Part shown: piece by piece, positions 63,566 to 64,000 of the stretch
Layout: each line of letters starts with the position of its first letter
Position numbering within the stretch: position 1 is the stretch's first letter
From: Sthenelais limicola
Lineage: Eukaryota; Annelida; Polychaeta; Phyllodocida; Sigalionidae
NCBI GenBank assembly: GCA_942159475.1
Contig: OW804094.1
Span: 23,978,366 to 24,042,365 of the forward strand
Length of the DNA stretch: 64,000 nucleotides
Direction: 5' to 3'
Made by a program: the position numbers and the translations under genes
Notes under the pieces: generated by a model
Databases searched by the model: none
Told to the model about the DNA's origin: nothing
The model's input: the letters and a program-made list of their open reading frames with translations, nothing else

Positions 63566-63965
63566 ATAGGTTAACTAATGAGTTGGTTGAAGGAGCGTTG
63601 AATACTCACGCAATTGCGTCAGCATCACAATTCACCAGTTGGTGTCCTATCTTTACTCCACGATAATGTAAATACAGGTTAATTAACGAGTTGGTTGTAG
63701 GAGCATGTATATTGGACGAGTTGCGTAGCAACGAGTGCAATAATCTAAGCGACTGAAACTAATGAGTTAGTTAACAGATTTACTATACATGCTTTCAATC
63801 ATGAAAATAGAAAACATCGAGTCATAAACTTGAAGTTTTCTGGTAATTTTAGTAAACAAACATATTGGTTGCCATGACAACCCAATGTAAATCACTAGTG
63901 AAATACGCACCATGCGTAAATCACTCTAGATACGTTGTTCTCAGAGCAATGCGTTTATAATAAAT
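63566..63965 (+). repeat. Repeat K, copy 2, with two internal units
   Basis: AGGTTAACTAATGAGTTGG (63569) and AGGTTAATTAACGAGTTGG (63676) start two related units about 107 bp apart. Then GACGAGTTGCGTAGCAACGA and the blocks shared with 43985-44180. GTTGCGTAGCAAC is a small perfect hairpin. Type unknown. Confidence 0.65.
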
Positions 63966-64000
63966 TACTCTATCTACTACTGATATACAAAGGAAGCAAA

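Overview
This is a eukaryotic, AT-rich, non-coding stretch built almost entirely of transposable elements. I found no host gene that can be called with confidence, and no tRNA, rRNA, operon or CRISPR array. The set of elements (Ngaro/PAT-type tyrosine-recombinase retrotransposon, jockey/CR1-like LINEs, pogo-like MITE, hammerhead-bearing Penelope-type tails, microsatellite-tailed retro-ends) fits a marine invertebrate. A mollusc-like lophotrochozoan is my guess, resting on the general look of the repeats and not on any gene.

Two short inverted-repeat families dominate, and names here are mine. MITE-A is about 235 bp, with a 28-bp terminal inverted repeat (TIR) starting GGGTCAGATTTTCAGAAAAT; 14 copies have exact 4-bp target duplications (TSDs). 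MITE-B is about 380-410 bp, with a TIR of about 38 bp starting GTGATGTGTTTCAGGAAAAT; five copies have exact 4-bp TSDs. MITE-C is about 340 bp with GGGGATTTGCAT ends. Neither A nor B codes for anything.

Layout: 1-5.8 kb holds degenerate repeats, a pogo-like MITE and a hammerhead-like tail. 5.9-12.5 kb holds minus-strand LINE copies, two of them long RT relics. 12.6-17.7 kb is a cluster of MITE-A and MITE-B plus an inverted repeat, a foldback hairpin and a 665-bp TIR element with three internal repeats. 17.9-19.2 kb is a second LINE family. 19.5-24.6 kb is MITE-rich. 25-28 kb is the least repetitive part, with a coding-like stretch and a duplicated exon-like block. 28.2-28.7 kb is a (TTCTTG)n array. 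29-38 kb is nested MITEs, a local duplication and retro-tails. 38.3-39.2 kb is a GCCGGTGT-ended element; 39.3-40 kb and 48.3-48.7 kb are 82-bp tandem arrays. 41.2-42.2 kb is a foldback element split by a LINE tail. 42.6-53.2 kb is MITE-rich again. 53.7-57.9 kb is a complete-ended Ngaro/PAT-like element with split direct repeats. 58.4-62.2 kb is a 3.8-kb transposon with long TIRs inserted in a MITE-A. 62.5-64 kb is MITE-A and another dispersed repeat.

The elements work only as nested parasites: Ngaro sits in a MITE-B, the 3.8-kb element in a MITE-A, MITE-As in other repeats. The most unusual observations are MITEs flanked by long direct repeats instead of TSDs, hairpins of differing sequence upstream of a conserved block, hammerhead-like cores with intact pairing, and the loss of the catalytic box from the otherwise open Ngaro RT frame. 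All calls are by eye, without alignment or database search.
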